53,678 bases of DNA, taken from [Phormidium] sp. LEGE 05292 (GTDB lineage: Bacteria; Cyanobacteriota; Cyanobacteriia; Cyanobacteriales; Aerosakkonemataceae). The notes below the pieces were generated by a model that searched no databases, had not been told where the DNA came from, and saw only the letters and a list, made by a program, of their open reading frames with translations. How positions within the stretch are numbered: the stretch's first letter is position 1; each line of letters starts with the position of its first letter. The position numbers were made by a program, and so were the translations under genes. The DNA lies in assembly GCF_015207735.1 (NCBI RefSeq), contig NZ_JADEWG010000037.1, positions 1-53,678 on the forward strand, in the 5' to 3' direction. Positions 50,854-53,678 of the stretch are shown here, in pieces.

Positions 50854-53034
50854 ATGATGAATCAGTTAGGCATTAGCGGCAAAAGGCTTGTGAGAAAAGT
50901 CAAGCAACAGCTTTTGGAAGATCGAAGGGTATGGATTAGCTCTTGCATTGTTGTGGCTGGTTTAATTTCCCTGCGACTGATGGGATTGTTGCAGTTTGGG
51001 GAATGGGAAGCTTTCGATCAGTTTTTTCGGTTACGTCCGCCCCAATTGGTTGATGAAAGAATATTAATTGTAGGCATTCAAGAAGCGGACATCCAGCGCA
51101 TTGGTAGTTGGCCGATTCCCGATCGCAATATGGCAGAGTTAATCAAAAAAATCAGTTCTCTAAAACCCCGCGCTATTGGTTTAGATATCTACAGAGATCT
51201 ACCAGTCCAGCCTGGTCATACAGAGTGGTTGGAGGTGGCGCAGAAAACATCTAACTTAGTTGGCATTGAGCAACTAAACACTAAAAAAAGTCTAAGAGTA
51301 GCAGCACCACCAGTTTTGCAACAGGAAGGGAGAGTAGGTTTCAACAATGTAATTATTGATGCTGATGGCAAGGTACGTCGCAATTTATTGTACTGGCATA
51401 TCAACAATAAACCTCGGACTAGTTTTGCCCTCAAGCTAGCTTTCAAGTATCTCCAAGCAGAAAATATTAAACCGCAGTCTGCAAAGAACCATAGCGGTGA
51501 TTTACAACTAGGTAAAGCTATTTTCGATCGCTTTCAAGCCAATGACGGTGGTTACGTGATGGCTGATGCTGGTGGGTATCAAATTTTAGCTAATTTCCAA
51601 GGGCCAGCAGGTAGCTTTCGCAGAGTTTCTATGGCACAAATGTTATCGGGGAAAGTACCAGCCGAGTGGGTGCGCGATCGCATAATCTTAATCGGCTCAA
51701 CTGCTGAATCCCTCAAAGATTTTTTCTTCACACCTTACAGCACTGGTCTTTTTATGCGGGGTGCTAAACCAATTTCCGGTGTAGAATTGCAGGCCAATTT
51801 TATCAGCCAAATTCTTAATGCCGCCCAAGGAAAAACCGTTTTATTTCAGGTTTGGCCTGAATGGTTAGAAGTAATATGGATTTGGGTTTGGACTTGGTTG
51901 GGGGCAATTTTCATTTGGCGATCGCCCTCCGTAAAAATTTCCACAATTCTGATATTTTTAGTCACCTTCACCCTATTTATTATTAGTTATTGGGCTTTTT
52001 TAGCAGGTTGGTGGTTGCCCTTGTTCCCACCAATGTTAGGAATTTTAAGCTCTGCTACCATCATTACAGCCTTAGTTGCCCACTTAAAAGATGAATTAAA
52101 ACGTTCCAAGGAATTCTTACAAAATCTCATTGATGCCATTCCCGACCCAATTTTTGTCAAAGACAAACAACATCGCTGGATTGTCTTAAACAAAGCCTAC
52201 TGTAGATTTATTGGATATCCCTTAGAAAATCTCCTAGAAAAATCAGATTTTGATTTTTTTCCTGACCATGAAGCCTATAACTTTTGGCAGCAAGATAAAT
52301 TGGTATTTCAACGCGGTGGCGCAACAGAAAATGAAGAACAATTTACTAACTCTCAAGGCATTACTCATCACATCGCTACTAAAAGGTCACTGCATAAAGA
52401 CCCCGCAGGTAACATTTTTTTAGTAGGAGTAATTCGTGACATTACAGAACGCAAGCAATTAGAAGAACACCTCAAACGTACCGCTGACGAATTAGCTCGT
52501 TCTAATACAGAATTAAAACTTTCCGAAGACCGTTTGCGCTACTTAGCTTACCATGACACCTTGACTGGCTTACCTAATCGGAAACTTTTTTACGAACGGT
52601 TGAATCAGTCCATAGAATGGGCGCGTCAAAATCATCACTTAGTAGCTTTACTATTCTTAGATTTGGATGGCTTCAAGCTAATTAACGATACTAAAGGACA
52701 TGATATAGGGGATCTGCTCTTGCAAACCGTAGCTGATAGACTCAAACGTTGCTTACGCAGCAGTGATACTGTTTCTCGTTTAGGAGGTGACGAGTTTACA
52801 GTGATTCTACCTGGGATTCCCTCTGTAACTGATATTGCTAGAGTAGCTGACAAAATTTTGGCAACAATTAATCAACCTTTTATTTTGCAAGGTCACAAAA
52901 TTTACATCTCTACTAGCATCGGGATTAGCGTCTATCCCCTAAATGGCGAGGATATAGAAACTTTGATAAAAAATGCTGATGCCGCTATGTACTCTGCGAA
53001 GGAACAAGGAAAGAACAACTACACATTTTGTTAA
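50854..53034 (+). CDS. CHASE2-PAS-GGDEF diguanylate cyclase
   Basis: A 726-residue membrane sensor. An N-terminal span (about 26-46) leads to a CHASE2 extracytoplasmic sensor (about 50-325; LRPPQLVDERILIVGI, KPRAIGLDIYRDLPV, RDRIILIGSTAESLKDFFFTPYS). Three C-terminal spans follow (about 330-410), then a PAS domain (about 430-555, PIFVKDKQHRWIVLNKAYC) and GGDEF (about 560-726). The GGDEF motif is intact (Gly644-Phe648), so it should make c-di-GMP. The RxxD inhibitory site is present just upstream (RSSD region). CHASE2 is typical of cyanobacterial cyclases and CHAT-associated sensors. It is the only likely active cyclase in the window. Confidence 0.93.
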   Translation: MMNQLGISGKRLVRKVKQQLLEDRRVWISSCIVVAGLISLRLMGLLQFGEWEAFDQFFRLRPPQLVDERILIVGIQEADIQRIGSWPIPDRNMAELIKKISSLKPRAIGLDIYRDLPVQPGHTEWLEVAQKTSNLVGIEQLNTKKSLRVAAPPVLQQEGRVGFNNVIIDADGKVRRNLLYWHINNKPRTSFALKLAFKYLQAENIKPQSAKNHSGDLQLGKAIFDRFQANDGGYVMADAGGYQILANFQGPAGSFRRVSMAQMLSGKVPAEWVRDRIILIGSTAESLKDFFFTPYSTGLFMRGAKPISGVELQANFISQILNAAQGKTVLFQVWPEWLEVIWIWVWTWLGAIFIWRSPSVKISTILIFLVTFTLFIISYWAFLAGWWLPLFPPMLGILSSATIITALVAHLKDELKRSKEFLQNLIDAIPDPIFVKDKQHRWIVLNKAYCRFIGYPLENLLEKSDFDFFPDHEAYNFWQQDKLVFQRGGATENEEQFTNSQGITHHIATKRSLHKDPAGNIFLVGVIRDITERKQLEEHLKRTADELARSNTELKLSEDRLRYLAYHDTLTGLPNRKLFYERLNQSIEWARQNHHLVALLFLDLDGFKLINDTKGHDIGDLLLQTVADRLKRCLRSSDTVSRLGGDEFTVILPGIPSVTDIARVADKILATINQPFILQGHKIYISTSIGISVYPLNGEDIETLIKNADAAMYSAKEQGKNNYTFC

Positions 53035-53274
53035 ATTACTTAAGTATTTGAAATATTTAATGTTAAAGCGTAATATTACTGTGAAGTTTATCTGAAATCT
53101 GCTCACTAAATAAAAAAATTATGTTTATATCGAAGAGTGAGATAGCCGCAACGATAAGCTTACTTAACTTTGAACTATCAGTTTTCTTTATCAATCAATA
53201 ATTTTGCGGGATTTACTGACAGTTTATTGTTAAGTATATATACTATATACTAAGCAGACAAGGTTTGATGTGGT

Positions 53275-53490
53275 ATGGATACTTTTTTACGGTTAGCAGG
53301 TTTAGGAACTCTGATCGTAGGATTACAACTAGTTACTCCTGATAGATCGAGTTCTACTGTTATCAGCAATCAGCTGAGAGAATTTTCCTGTCCAGAGAAA
53401 TCAGCTTCCGTGTTACCCATTTATAATGATTACGACCCACCGAACAATGGCGCACCTAGTGAAGGTGGTCAAGGTTCTGGAACTCGGTAA
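53275..53490 (+). CDS. Small secreted protein with DUF928-like tail
   Basis: A 71-residue protein starting MDTFLRLAGLGTLIVGLQLV, a probable signal peptide or anchor (no lipobox). The mature part is short and ends PPNNGAPSEGGQGSGTR; a Pro-Pro/Gly-rich start followed by a closing GTR is the kind of motif seen just after the signal peptide in cyanobacterial DUF928 proteins, which often occur near CHASE2 and CHAT genes. It lies 240 bp behind the CHASE2-GGDEF gene, on the same strand. The match is by eye and the protein is short, so it might be a fragment of a larger gene. Confidence 0.55.
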   Translation: MDTFLRLAGLGTLIVGLQLVTPDRSSSTVISNQLREFSCPEKSASVLPIYNDYDPPNNGAPSEGGQGSGTR

Positions 53491-53566
53491 AATTTTGATA
53501 CAATACTGTCACTGTTTAAGGATCAAATAGTAAAGATATCCATTACTCACGTTGACACTCACCGTG

Positions 53567-53678
53567 CTAAAGCAGCGGTGATTCTTCATTCATAGACTCA
53601 GCTTGCTCTGGCAGGATTGCTCCAGCCAAAGTAGAGGCCAAATCTCCTGAAGCGTTCGGATCTACGATCCAAGTTCCG
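53567..53678 (-). CDS. C-terminal fragment of a gene cut by the window edge
   Basis: The last 112 bases hold a minus-strand open frame entering from the right edge and ending at a TAG read at 53569-53567. The 37 codons read GTWIVDPNASGDLASTLAG then AILPEQAESMNEESPLL, a protein-like, well-composed C terminus. I do not recognise the family. The opposite strand has no comparable frame. Confidence 0.55.
   Translation of the reverse strand, partial: GTWIVDPNASGDLASTLAGAILPEQAESMNEESPLL

Overview
The window looks like chromosomal DNA of a cyanobacterium, most likely a filamentous, non-unicellular-picoplankton type. The gene content is photosynthetic-cyanobacterial: cyanobacterial-type glutamate-cysteine ligase, CO2-uptake NDH-1 subunits with a CO2 hydration protein, nrtABCD nitrate transporter, BtpA photosystem I biogenesis factor, VKOR-thioredoxin fusion, and a rimO-crhR pair. 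The DNA is AT-rich, carries many HIP1 octamers (GCGATCGC), and is full of short heptamer-type tandem repeats between genes. Nothing rigorously fixes genus. No rRNA, tRNA, CRISPR array or intact insertion sequence was recognised.

Layout. 1-2203 (minus): gshA and a histone-deacetylase-family amidohydrolase. 2361-5174 (plus): a SET-domain protein and a membrane sensor histidine kinase. 5205-6566 (minus): an unrecognised membrane-anchored protein. 6712-11782 (minus): ndhF-ndhD-cup, the CO2-uptake module of a specialised NDH-1 complex. 12133-17533 (minus): nrtA-nrtB-nrtC-nrtD, ABC nitrate/nitrite uptake. 18196-18515: six 53-bp tandem repeats. 18586-21247 (minus): DedA-family protein, an overlapping pair of unknown genes, and rpsF. 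21534-22664 (plus): AI-2E-family transporter. 22680-22982 (minus): a broken sulfotransferase gene.

23074-33144 (plus) is the standout: one 3,356-residue reading frame joining a family 2 glycosyltransferase, an internal signal peptide, a two-partner-secretion haemagglutinin domain, a long repetitive passenger (including three almost identical 486-bp repeats) and a C-terminal CHAT caspase-like protease domain with its His-Cys pair intact. 33395-36937 (plus): coxBAC, an aa3-type cytochrome c oxidase. 36934-40260 (minus): a PAS/GAF/GGDEF/EAL protein whose GGDEF motif is altered. 40338-41265: two small genes. 41429-44330 (minus): rimO-crhR. 44331-45729: a 1.4-kb gene-poor stretch with a strongly paired 120-nt element and remnants of small proteins. 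45730-49339 (plus): sugar-type oxidoreductase, NAD-dependent epimerase and btpA. 49445-53490 (plus): VKOR-thioredoxin, CHASE2-PAS-GGDEF and a small secreted protein. The edge carries the C-terminal end of a minus-strand gene.

Together, the core genes deal with inorganic carbon and nitrogen supply, respiration, redox and disulfide chemistry, and c-di-GMP signalling. The accessory part is the surface/secretion locus at 22.7-33.1 kb and several families of small structured repeats, some of them shared between distant intergenic gaps in this window.
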